DNA of 45,629 nucleotides, taken from NCBI GenBank assembly GCA_025363315.1, contig JANYED010000088.1, positions 1 to 45,629 of the forward strand. Reading direction: 5' to 3'. Numbering within the stretch: the first letter of the stretch is position 1; each line of letters starts with the position of its first letter. Source of the DNA: Polaromonas sp. (GTDB lineage Bacteria > Pseudomonadota > Gammaproteobacteria > Burkholderiales > Burkholderiaceae_C). This document shows positions 36,797 to 44,660 of this stretch, one piece after another. Position numbers and translations under genes: made by a program. The notes beneath the pieces are model-generated. The model searched no databases. It was not told the DNA's origin and saw only the letters and a list, made by a program, of their open reading frames with translations.

Positions 36797-37741
36797 ATGA
36801 AAAAACTGCTTGCTCTGTCCGTTGTTGCGGTCGCTTGTGCCACCGCTCACGCCCAAGAAACCAAACTCACCTTCGCAATGTCGGGCTGGACGGGTTTTGC
36901 GCCGCTTACGCTGGCCAAAGAAGCCGGTATTTTCAAGAAAAACGGGCTCGACGTGACGATCAAGAAAATTCCGCAAAAAGACCGCCACCTGGCCATCGCC
37001 TCGGGTGACGTGCAATGCGCCGCCACTACGGTAGAGACCTGGATCGCCTGGAACGCCAACGGCGTGGCCACCACGCAGATTTTTCAGCTTGACAAAAGCT
37101 ACGGCGCTGACGGCATGGTCGTCAAAAGCGGTATCAGCAAAATCAGTGACCTGAAAGGCAAAACCATTGCCGCCAGCGCGCCAGGCACATCGCCGTACTT
37201 TGCACTGGCCTGGTTTTTAAAGAAAAACGGCATGACACCCAAAGACGTGAAAATCGTGAATCTGGAGCCGCAAGCCGCCGCCAACGCGATCATTGCTGGC
37301 GTGGCTGACCTGGACGCCGCCATGACTTACGAGCCCTACCTGAGCGCCGTACGCGCTAAGCCAGAGGCCGGCAAGATCATGGCCACCACACTCGACTACC
37401 CAATGGTGATGGACACCGTGGGCTGCACGCCGAAGTTTTTGACCGATAACCCCAAAGCCGCCAAAGCCCTGGCCGATAGCTATTTTGAGGCGCTGGAAAT
37501 GATTCAAAAAGATCCGAAAAAGAGCTTTGAAATCATGGGCGCAGACGTCAAGCAAACCGGCGAAGCTTTTGAAGGCAGCCAGAAGTTTTTACGTTGGCAA
37601 GACCGCGCGGCTAACCAGAAGTTTTTTGCGGGCGAACACGCTGCTTTCAGCAAAGAAGCTGCTGATTTGCTGATGGAAGCAGGCATCATCAAAAGTCTGC
37701 CAGACATGGCCAAACTGGCGGACACACGTTTCCTGAAGTGA
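36797..37741 (+). CDS. ABC importer substrate-binding protein (NMT1/THI5-like), hut-linked
   Basis: A periplasmic binding protein (314 aa) of the NMT1/THI5-like group that includes SsuA, TauA and ThiY. The ATG at 36797 has GGAG upstream and starts a clear signal peptide, MKKLLALSVVAVACATAHAQ. The mature part shows GFAPLTLAKEAGIFKKNGLD, DVQCAATTVETW, KTIAASAPGTSPYFALAWFL and GVADLDAAMTYEPYL. The position right after hutH, with permease and ATPase genes following without a gap, suggests uptake of histidine or urocanate. That is inference from context, since the family more often binds sulfonates or pyrimidines. Confidence 0.88.
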   Translation: MKKLLALSVVAVACATAHAQETKLTFAMSGWTGFAPLTLAKEAGIFKKNGLDVTIKKIPQKDRHLAIASGDVQCAATTVETWIAWNANGVATTQIFQLDKSYGADGMVVKSGISKISDLKGKTIAASAPGTSPYFALAWFLKKNGMTPKDVKIVNLEPQAAANAIIAGVADLDAAMTYEPYLSAVRAKPEAGKIMATTLDYPMVMDTVGCTPKFLTDNPKAAKALADSYFEALEMIQKDPKKSFEIMGADVKQTGEAFEGSQKFLRWQDRAANQKFFAGEHAAFSKEAADLLMEAGIIKSLPDMAKLADTRFLK

Positions 37742-38511
37742 AACCACTCCAGCCCGTCAGCCCCAGCGCACGCATCGCGCTGGGCATCAGTTTTTTCATC
37801 CTGTTCTTCGCGGTCTGGGCGGCGGTCACATTTGGCGGGGTGGTGCCAAAAACTTTCTTGGCCGACCCGCTGACCATGGTGCGATCAGGTTATGACTTGC
37901 TGATCAACCAAGGCTTTTTCAAAGATATTGGAATGACGGTGTGGCGCGTCTTTGGCGGCTTTGTGCTGGCTGCACTGCTGGCTGTTCCACTAGGAGTGCT
38001 GATGGGAGCGTACAAGCCGATTGAGGCGTTTTTTGAACCCTTTGTCAGCTTTGCCCGCTACCTGCCTGCCTCAGCTTTTATACCGCTGCTGATTTTGTGG
38101 GCCGGCATTGGCGAGGCGCAAAAGCTATCTGTGATTTTCATCGGCTCGTTTTTTCAGCTGGTGCTGATGATGGCCGTCAGCGTTGGCAACACCCGGCGCG
38201 ATCTGGTCGAAGCCGCCTACACGCTGGGTGCCAGCGACAAAGGCATTGTGATGCGGGTGCTGGTGCCCAGCAGCGCCCCTGAGATTTTTGAAACCCTGCG
38301 CATGGTGCTGGGCTGGGCCTGGACGTACGTCATCGTGGCCGAGCTGATTGGTGCGTCCAGCGGCATTGGCCACATGATCACTGACAGCCAGGCGCTGCTG
38401 GCCACCGATCAGATCATTTTCGGCATCATCGTGATTGGCGTGATTGGGCTGGTGACGGACCTTGCATTCAAGGTGCTAAACCGCAAGCTGTTTCCGTGGG
38501 CCAAGCTTTGA
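37738..38511 (+). CDS. ABC importer permease (SsuC/TauC type), hut-linked
   Basis: Inner-membrane permease (257 aa) of the binding-protein-dependent family. It shows several hydrophobic spans (IALGISFFILFFAVWAAVTF near the N-terminus; GGFVLAALLAVPLGVLMGAY) and the EAA loop that docks the ATPase, VEAAYTLGASDKGIVMRVLV. The start is GTG at 37738 and overlaps the upstream stop (GTGA). It works with the binding protein upstream and the ATPase downstream. Confidence 0.93.
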   Translation: MKPLQPVSPSARIALGISFFILFFAVWAAVTFGGVVPKTFLADPLTMVRSGYDLLINQGFFKDIGMTVWRVFGGFVLAALLAVPLGVLMGAYKPIEAFFEPFVSFARYLPASAFIPLLILWAGIGEAQKLSVIFIGSFFQLVLMMAVSVGNTRRDLVEAAYTLGASDKGIVMRVLVPSSAPEIFETLRMVLGWAWTYVIVAELIGASSGIGHMITDSQALLATDQIIFGIIVIGVIGLVTDLAFKVLNRKLFPWAKL

Positions 38512-39305
38512 ATATCCTGGACGTCAAAGGCGTCTCCAAAACCTTCCCAGGCACGGGCGCAGCAAAAAACACCGTCGCGCTGCAGGCGGCCGACCTGAGC
38601 GTTCAAGAAAACGACTTCATCACCATCCTCGGCCCGTCGGGCTGCGGCAAAAGCACGCTGCTCCGCATGGTGGCCGGGCTGGACACGCCAACGACAGGCG
38701 GCATCACGCTTGACGGCAAACCGGTGACTGCACCAGGCGCGGACAGGGGCATGGTGTTTCAAAGCTACACACTGTTCCCCTGGCTGACGGTGCTTGAAAA
38801 CGTCTGTTTCGGCCTGCGTGAAAAAGGCATGCCGCTGCCCGACCAACTCGCCATTGCGTACCCTTTCATCGCTAAGGTAGGCTTGACTGGATTTGAAAAT
38901 CATTTCCCCAAGCAGCTCTCGGGCGGCATGCAGCAGCGCACAGCCCTGGCCAGGGCGCTGGCCAACAACCCGCGCATACTGCTGATGGACGAGCCCTTTG
39001 GCGCGCTGGACCACCAAACCCGTGAGCTGATGCAAGAGTTGCTGCAAGGCATTTGGGAGGATGAGCGCAAAACCGTTCTGTTCGTCACGCATGACATCGA
39101 CGAGGCCATCTTCATGGGCAACCGTGTGGTTGTGATGAGCGCCCGTCCTGGCCGCATCAAATGTGACCTGCCGGTAACGATTGCTCACCCGCGACACTAC
39201 TCGGTTAAAACCACGCCCATGTTTATGGCGCTTAAAGCGCAATTGACGGAAGAAATCAGGGTTGAAGTGCAACGGGCATCAGCGCAGGTCACTTTTGGCA
39301 GCTAA
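38496..39305 (+). CDS. ABC importer ATP-binding protein, hut-linked
   Basis: The ATPase subunit (269 aa) of the hut-linked importer, of the SsuB/TauB type. Walker A is GPSGCGKST, the Q-loop is VFQSYTLFPWLTV, the signature is LSGGMQQR, Walker B is ILLMDEPFGALD and the switch His is in VTHDIDEA. The start is given as GTG at 38496; TTG at 38508, overlapping the permease stop, is an alternative. It is the last gene of the rightward hut run, and a dispersed repeat begins 3 bases after its stop. Confidence 0.94.
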   Translation: MGQALNILDVKGVSKTFPGTGAAKNTVALQAADLSVQENDFITILGPSGCGKSTLLRMVAGLDTPTTGGITLDGKPVTAPGADRGMVFQSYTLFPWLTVLENVCFGLREKGMPLPDQLAIAYPFIAKVGLTGFENHFPKQLSGGMQQRTALARALANNPRILLMDEPFGALDHQTRELMQELLQGIWEDERKTVLFVTHDIDEAIFMGNRVVVMSARPGRIKCDLPVTIAHPRHYSVKTTPMFMALKAQLTEEIRVEVQRASAQVTFGS

Positions 39306-39307
39306 TT

Positions 39308-39360
39308 GCTATTAAATGAGGAGCTGCTCGCGCCCGCATTGATTGGGCTACAGCCTATTT
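39308..39360 (+). repeat. Dispersed repeat after the hut-linked ABC genes
   Basis: GCTATTAAATGAGGAGCTGC, the core CTCGCGCCCG and the end GGGCTACAGCC are all present; this is the best-preserved copy and I used it as the reference for the others. Confidence 0.85.
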
Positions 39361-39446
39361 TTATACTTTTTTATGCTGTTTAGCAGCTAAAATCGGGCTG
39401 CACACCGTTCTCAAAGGCTTTTGGAGCCGCCCCTACACTGTTGCCC

Positions 39447-41237
39447 ATGACTACTGAACGCGCCAAAGCAAAAAGCCCCAGATCATTGTCTGGCCTGATC
39501 CCGTTTTTGCGGCCCTACCGGGGCCGCATTGCGCTGGCTGGGTTTTTTCTGGTCATGGCGGCTGCCTCGACGCTGGTGTTTCCACTGGCGCTTCGCAGCT
39601 TGATTGATGGCGGTCTGGTCAGCGCAGACACCAGTCCAGCGGGCAAAGGCCAACAACTGCTGTTGCTTCGCAATCATTTTTTTGAGCTGTTTGGTGTGGC
39701 TGCGGCGCTTGGCTTGTTTTCCGCGGGGCGCTTTTACATGGTCAGCTGGCTGGGTGAACGGGTCACCGCCGATCTGCGTAACGCGGTGTATGGCCACGTG
39801 CTCAAGCAAAGCCCCCAGTTTTTTGAAACTACCCAGACGGGCGAAGTGTTGTCGCGGCTGACAGGAGACACCACGCTGGTGCAAACGGTGGTCGGCTCGT
39901 CACTCAGTATGGGGCTGCGCAATCTGGTGATGGGCATCGGGGCGATTGGCATGCTGGTCTACACCAACCCGTATTTGATGCTGCAAATCATGGGTGCGCT
40001 GGTGCTGATCGTGGCGCCGACGGTGATTTTTGGCAGGCGGGTCAGAAAGCTGTCGCGCGCAAGCCAGGACCGGGTCGCTGATTCAAGCGCCATTGCTGCC
40101 GAGGTGCTGAACGCTATTCCGGTGGTGCAAAGCTACGCGGCTGAAACTCGTGAGGCGGAGCGCTTTAATCGCTCATCAACCAGCGCTTTTAATGTGGCGA
40201 TTCGCCGATCCCGCGCACGCACCGTGCTGGTGGCGTTTCTGATCATTGCGACGTCAGCCGCATTGCTGTGGGGGCTGTATCAGGGCACGCAGGCGGTTAT
40301 GCGCGGCGACATCACGGCAGGGCATTTGGGCGAAACCGTGGTGTACGTGATCATTTTGGCCAGCGCATCTGCCGTGCTGGGCGAAACCTATGGCGACCTG
40401 CTGCGCGCTGCGGGTGCCACCGAGCGGCTGATGGAACTACTCGACAGCAAATCGCCAATCCATTCGCCTGCCAACCCAACGCCTGCGCCCGTTATTCATG
40501 CGGGTAGTGCTATAGAATTTGAAGCAGTGAACTTCAACTATCCGTCGCGACCATCGCAGTCCGCCCTAGCCAATTTCAGCATGCACGTGGCGCCGGGTGA
40601 AACCGTGGCCATCGTCGGGCCCAGTGGCGCGGGCAAAAGTACGGTGTTTCAACTACTCCTGCGCTTTTATGACCCGCAATCGGGCCGCATTGCACTTGAC
40701 GGCGTGGCCACGCGCGACATGTCACTCACCGATTTGCGCCAACGCGTCGGCATCGTGCCGCAAGATGCGGTAATTTTCTCCACCAGCGCGCTGGAGAACA
40801 TTCGCTACGGCAAACCTGACGCCACAGATGATGACGTCAAGGCTGCCGCCAAGGCCGCCTTTGCCGACGAGTTCATCAAGCTGCTGCCTGAAGGCTACGA
40901 CACCTTCTTGGGCGAGCGCGGCGTACGCCTGTCAGGGGGCCAGCGCCAACGCATCGCGATTGCGCGCGCCATGCTGAAAAACTCGCCACTGCTGCTGCTC
41001 GACGAAGCCACCAGCGCACTCGATGCAGAGAGCGAGCGCATGGTGCAGGCTGCCCTTGAATCAGCCATGAAGGGCCGCACCACGCTGGTGGTGGCCCACC
41101 GCCTGGCCACCGTGCAGCAAGCTGACCGCATTTTGGTGCTGGACCACGGACAACTGGTAGAACAAGGTACGCACCACGAGCTGGTAGCGCGCGGCGGTGT
41201 GTATGCACGGTTGGCGGCACTGCAGTTCACAAGCTGA
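39447..41237 (+). CDS. MsbA-type ABC half-transporter (exporter)
   Basis: A half-transporter (596 aa) with an N-terminal six-helix membrane domain and a C-terminal ATPase, like MsbA and other lipid or multidrug exporters. The membrane part begins LIPFLRPYRGRIALAGFFLV and has the intracellular-loop blocks FFETTQTGEVLSRLTGDTTL and AEVLNAIPVVQSYAAE. The ATPase has Walker A VGPSGAGKSTVF, signature RLSGGQRQRIAIARAM, Walker B LLLLDEATSALD and switch His in VVAHRLATV. The ATG at 39447 is preferred over a TTG six bases upstream. The substrate is unknown; essential MsbA is possible but cannot be concluded. Confidence 0.9.
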   Translation: MTTERAKAKSPRSLSGLIPFLRPYRGRIALAGFFLVMAAASTLVFPLALRSLIDGGLVSADTSPAGKGQQLLLLRNHFFELFGVAAALGLFSAGRFYMVSWLGERVTADLRNAVYGHVLKQSPQFFETTQTGEVLSRLTGDTTLVQTVVGSSLSMGLRNLVMGIGAIGMLVYTNPYLMLQIMGALVLIVAPTVIFGRRVRKLSRASQDRVADSSAIAAEVLNAIPVVQSYAAETREAERFNRSSTSAFNVAIRRSRARTVLVAFLIIATSAALLWGLYQGTQAVMRGDITAGHLGETVVYVIILASASAVLGETYGDLLRAAGATERLMELLDSKSPIHSPANPTPAPVIHAGSAIEFEAVNFNYPSRPSQSALANFSMHVAPGETVAIVGPSGAGKSTVFQLLLRFYDPQSGRIALDGVATRDMSLTDLRQRVGIVPQDAVIFSTSALENIRYGKPDATDDDVKAAAKAAFADEFIKLLPEGYDTFLGERGVRLSGGQRQRIAIARAMLKNSPLLLLDEATSALDAESERMVQAALESAMKGRTTLVVAHRLATVQQADRILVLDHGQLVEQGTHHELVARGGVYARLAALQFTS

Positions 41238-41265
41238 CCATTCTGTAAATTGAGGCAAACTCAAA

Positions 41266-41286
41266 ACTATGCATTTTTTGCATAGT
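41266..41286. promoter_or_regulatory. Palindrome upstream of glutamate dehydrogenase
   Basis: ACTATGCA and TGCATAGT are perfect inverted 8-mers around a run of five T. It lies about 90 bases before the gdhA start and could be an operator or a small hairpin ending the ABC exporter transcript. Confidence 0.4.
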
Positions 41287-41303
41287 AATGATAAAAGCCG
41301 GCC

Positions 41304-41358
41304 TTGGACATTTCACCGGCAGACTCCTAAAGTCAGGACTTCTTTGCAAGATGTCCAA
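41304..41358 (+). promoter_or_regulatory. Possible leader hairpin before the gdhA ribosome binding site
   Basis: TTGGACAT (41304-41311) and ATGTCCAA (41351-41358) are perfect inverted 8-mers separated by 39 bases; the second arm ends four bases before the AGGAG ribosome binding site at 41362. In RNA this would form a long-loop stem directly upstream of the start region. Confidence 0.35.
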
Positions 41359-41372
41359 CCCAGGAGTTTTAA

Positions 41373-42692
41373 ATGTCTCAAGCAAGCGCCGCCAACCCAG
41401 TAGCCATCGATCACGGCAACCACCCCCTGCCCTCGTATCTAGACGCCAGCAATCTGGGCCCCTGGGGCAACTACCTGCAACAGGTAGACCGAGTCATCCC
41501 GCACCTGGGCAGCCTAGCACGTTGGGCGGAAACACTCAAGCGCCCCAAGCGGGTGTTGATTGTGGACGTGCCCATTCATATGGACGACGGCACCGTGGCG
41601 CATTTTGAAGGCTACCGCGTGCAGCACAATGTGTCACGCGGGCCGGGCAAGGGCGGCGTGCGGTTTCATCAAGACGTCACTCTGTCTGAAGTGATGGCGC
41701 TGTCGGCGTGGATGTCGGTTAAAAATGCAGCGGTAAATGTGCCTTACGGCGGTGCCAAAGGCGGTATTCGTGTCGACCCGAAAAAGCTGTCGCGTGGCGA
41801 ACTAGAGCGCATGACCCGCCGCTACACCAGCGAGATCGGCATCATCATTGGGCCCAACAAAGACATCCCCGCGCCCGACGTGAACACCAACGAGCAGATT
41901 ATGGCGTGGATGATGGACACGTATTCGATGAACACCGGCTCGACTGCCACCGGCGTGGTCACAGGCAAGCCGGTTGATTTGGGTGGCTCGCTTGGCCGGC
42001 GTGAAGCCACCGGGCGCGGTGTGTACACCGTAGGCTGCGAGGCTGCTGCGCACATTGGTCTGCAAATCAAGGGCGCACGCATTGCCGTGCAGGGCTTTGG
42101 CAATGTCGGCGGCGTGGCAGGCAAACTGTTTGCTGAAGGCGGCGCACGCATTGTCGCGGTGCAGGACCACAGCGGAACAATTTACCAGGAAGCTGGCCTG
42201 GACGTGCCGGCCCTGCTGCAACACGTAGCAGAGCAAGGCGGCGTAGGCGGTTTTAGCAAAGCGGAAACCATGGCCACTGACAGCTTTTGGGACGTGGATT
42301 GCGACATCCTGATTCCCGCCGCTCTTGAGCAGCAAATCACCGCAGCCAAAGCCAGCCGCATCAAGGCCCGCATGGTAATTGAAGGCGCCAACGGTCCGAC
42401 GACTCCGGCGGCTGACGACATTTTGCAGTCCCGCAACATTTTGGTGCTGCCCGATGTGATTGCCAACGCAGGCGGCGTGACGGTGAGTTACTTTGAATGG
42501 GTGCAAGACTTTTCAAGCTTCTTCTGGGACGAAGAAGAAATCAACGCACGGCTGGTCAAAATAATGAAGCATGCTTTTGCCGCTGTGTGGGACGTGTCGA
42601 AAGACCAAAAGGTCAGTCTGCGCACGGCCACCTTCATCGTGGCCTGCAAGCGGATTTTGCACACCCGCGAGTTGCGCGGTCTGTATCCTTAA
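41373..42692 (+). CDS. gdhA: Glutamate dehydrogenase (Glu/Leu/Phe/Val dehydrogenase family)
   Basis: Interconverts glutamate with 2-oxoglutarate and ammonia. The substrate pocket is visible in [20 protein letters not shown] and [20 protein letters not shown] (catalytic Lys in the latter); [17 protein letters not shown] follows; the NAD-binding domain has [20 protein letters not shown]. The start ATG at 41373 has a good AGGAG at 41362. At 439 aa it is of the short hexameric, often NAD-linked type. Its proximity to the hut genes, which yield glutamate, is sensible but it has its own leader region. Confidence 0.95.
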   Translation: MSQASAANPVAIDHGNHPLPSYLDASNLGPWGNYLQQVDRVIPHLGSLARWAETLKRPKRVLIVDVPIHMDDGTVAHFEGYRVQHNVSRGPGKGGVRFHQDVTLSEVMALSAWMSVKNAAVNVPYGGAKGGIRVDPKKLSRGELERMTRRYTSEIGIIIGPNKDIPAPDVNTNEQIMAWMMDTYSMNTGSTATGVVTGKPVDLGGSLGRREATGRGVYTVGCEAAAHIGLQIKGARIAVQGFGNVGGVAGKLFAEGGARIVAVQDHSGTIYQEAGLDVPALLQHVAEQGGVGGFSKAETMATDSFWDVDCDILIPAALEQQITAAKASRIKARMVIEGANGPTTPAADDILQSRNILVLPDVIANAGGVTVSYFEWVQDFSSFFWDEEEINARLVKIMKHAFAAVWDVSKDQKVSLRTATFIVACKRILHTRELRGLYP

Positions 42693-42701
42693 TCGCCATA
42701 C

Positions 42702-44435
42702 TCAAGGCGCGGCGCAGCTGTAACTGGCAGCGGCATTCAAGTCACCAGCGCCTCTGTATTTAGCGTAGCCCGGGTAGTCGCACAGCGGGCGGGTTCTGCC
42801 GGGCACGCCTGCTGTGTCCGCCACGGTTTGAGGCAGCGGTGCGACACCTTTTTCAACCCAGTTTTCAAGCGTTGTCAACGAGTCCCAAGCGGCGTTGAAC
42901 ACGCTGCTCACTGCATGGCCGTAACCCGGAATTTCATAGTACCGGGCGAAGCTGTCAACTTTGGCTGGGCCCATCGCCGTACGGATACGCTGCCAGTACT
43001 GCTGCGTAGCGCGTGTGCTGACCAGCGCGTCGTGCGAGCCATGCGCCATCAGTAGCTTGCCGCCCTTGCTGGCAAAAGCTGACAGGTCGGTTTTGTTGGT
43101 GTCTTGCAGAGCCGTTAATTGCACAATGCGGGCTTGATAAACGCCAGGGTTTTGTGGGTCCAGGCTTAGCGAGTTGAAGTTGGCATCGCGTGTCACAAAA
43201 TACTTCACCCATTGGTCCCAGAACGTCGCACCATAGGGCGGGCTGGTGGCCATTGTGGTGGTTGTGGCGGGCTTGACACCCGGCATCGGGTTGGCGGGCT
43301 GCTCAGTGCCCAGTGCGAGCGTGAGCACCGTTGGCTGCAGCGGGCTGGCGCTCGGGTTGCCAAAATCTGTGCCCCAGGCGTTGAAGCCGGGGTAGGTCGT
43401 CTCGCCACTGGCCGGTGTGTAGTTCAGCACCAGCGGTGTGTTGGTCACGACATAGCCCGCAATTTGTGCATCAGACAGGCAGGTGTCACCCGCATCAACG
43501 CCGCCCGCGCAACGCAGTGGCTTGTTGGCCAGCGTAGCGGTCGTGAGGTTAAAGCTTGCGTTGCAGGCACTTACGTTGCTGATCAGGCCATCCATCGCGC
43601 CGTCCAGCCCATCACAAGCGGCCATGGCGGCGTCATACATCAGTTTGCGTTTGGCGCGATTCGGGTAAGCGCCGGGCTTGGCCAGCTCACGCGTTATGCG
43701 GCCAAACTGCAAGTCAAGCACAGCGGCGTTCCAGGCCGGGTACAACACGATGGCACCGTCAAAGTCTTGCGGCCAGTTTTGTACGGCAAACAGTGCCTCG
43801 CGTCCGCCGGTAGAGCCGCCCGCAAAGTAGGTTTTTTGTGCCCGTGCGGCGTAGCGGGTCTGGATGATGTTAATGGCCGCGTCGCGCGTCTTTTTGATCG
43901 CGTCGGATGAAAAGTTTCTCAAGGCTTCATCGTTGGCGCCAAAGGTGCCGTCACGGCTGCCGTTGGCATTGGCCTGGTGGCCCGAGTCGCTTCCAAAAGT
44001 GGCGTAGCCGCGTGCCAGCGGCGCTGGTTTGTCAGTCGGTCCGGCCGGCACATTGCCCAGCCCGGTGGCCAGCACGCCGTTGTAGCCACCGCCGCCAAAC
44101 ATAAGCGCCTTGCCGTTCCAGTTGGCGGGCAGGTTGACCTGAAACTTGATCTTCGGTGCTGTCGGGTCGACCGGGTTGATATCTCCCAGCACCTTGCAAT
44201 ATTCAGCCACTGCCGCCACGCCAGCACCAGCAGCCGATACAACAGCGGCACTGGTCACCACAGCACCCGTGGTGGGCAAGCCGATAGTTGATGCCTTGAG
44301 GGCCAGGCCATTCAGATCAGCGCATGCTGTCGGTGTGGCTGGTGGCGCGGGCACGGTGTTGGCACAGCCCCCCGCTACCAGCAAGGCCGCTAAAGCGGTC
44401 AATCGACCCGCGCTTTGTTGAATTAAAATTTTCAT
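42702..44435 (-). CDS. Tannase/feruloyl-esterase-family hydrolase lacking the CS-HC cysteines
   Basis: An exported serine esterase (577 aa) of the tannase family, which includes feruloyl esterases and MHETase. The N-terminus MKILIQQSAGRLTALAALLV leads to AGGC, so it may be a lipoprotein. The core shows WNGKALMFGGGGYNGVL, the nucleophile GGSTGGREALFAVQNWPQDF, the Asp region LLMAHGSHDALVSTRATQQY and the catalytic His in GYGHAVSS. Most family members have Cys before the Ser (GCSTGG) and after the His (GHC), joined by a disulfide; both are absent here (Gly and Ala). Other cysteine pairs in the lid region remain. The natural ester is unknown; phenolic esters fit the nearby aldehyde dehydrogenase only loosely. 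Confidence 0.88.
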   Translation of the reverse strand: MKILIQQSAGRLTALAALLVAGGCANTVPAPPATPTACADLNGLALKASTIGLPTTGAVVTSAAVVSAAGAGVAAVAEYCKVLGDINPVDPTAPKIKFQVNLPANWNGKALMFGGGGYNGVLATGLGNVPAGPTDKPAPLARGYATFGSDSGHQANANGSRDGTFGANDEALRNFSSDAIKKTRDAAINIIQTRYAARAQKTYFAGGSTGGREALFAVQNWPQDFDGAIVLYPAWNAAVLDLQFGRITRELAKPGAYPNRAKRKLMYDAAMAACDGLDGAMDGLISNVSACNASFNLTTATLANKPLRCAGGVDAGDTCLSDAQIAGYVVTNTPLVLNYTPASGETTYPGFNAWGTDFGNPSASPLQPTVLTLALGTEQPANPMPGVKPATTTTMATSPPYGATFWDQWVKYFVTRDANFNSLSLDPQNPGVYQARIVQLTALQDTNKTDLSAFASKGGKLLMAHGSHDALVSTRATQQYWQRIRTAMGPAKVDSFARYYEIPGYGHAVSSVFNAAWDSLTTLENWVEKGVAPLPQTVADTAGVPGRTRPLCDYPGYAKYRGAGDLNAAASYSCAAP

Positions 44436-44660
44436 TTTGTCTCCTGCTTTTAGGCGGTAAATAAGTCCGAAATAGGGCCTATCAGTATCGCCCCTTTCAA
44501 GCAGGGACCGCGGAGCTGGCTCTGCCAGACCGCAGGCTGGAGGGTGCTGCTCTTAGCCCGATTGAGCAGGTTTGGAAGGGCAACAGAAGCGAAGCCTCTG
44601 GCAAGCGGCGACCTGCAAGGTGCAGGAAGTTACACGCGGTGAATGACCGTGGGGGTCATG
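44436..44660 (-). other. Structured non-coding region between ntrC and the esterase gene
   Basis: No convincing gene is seen. Two compact hairpins stand out: CTGGC-TCT-GCCAG (44516-44528) and CCTGCA-AGG-TGCAGG (44612-44626). Neither has a T-run, so they are not plain terminators. The region must hold the end of the ntrC transcript and the leader of the esterase gene, whose ribosome binding site is the AGGAG just before its start. I could not match it to a riboswitch class that I know. Confidence 0.4.

Noticed and set aside
38409-39272. Long minus-strand open frame opposite the hut-linked ABC ATPase
   Set aside because: The plus strand encodes a complete ATPase with all motifs, so the opposite frame is a shadow.
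44436-44660. Glycine, TPP, cobalamin or SAH riboswitch
   Set aside because: None of the signature conserved boxes of these classes could be found on either strand.
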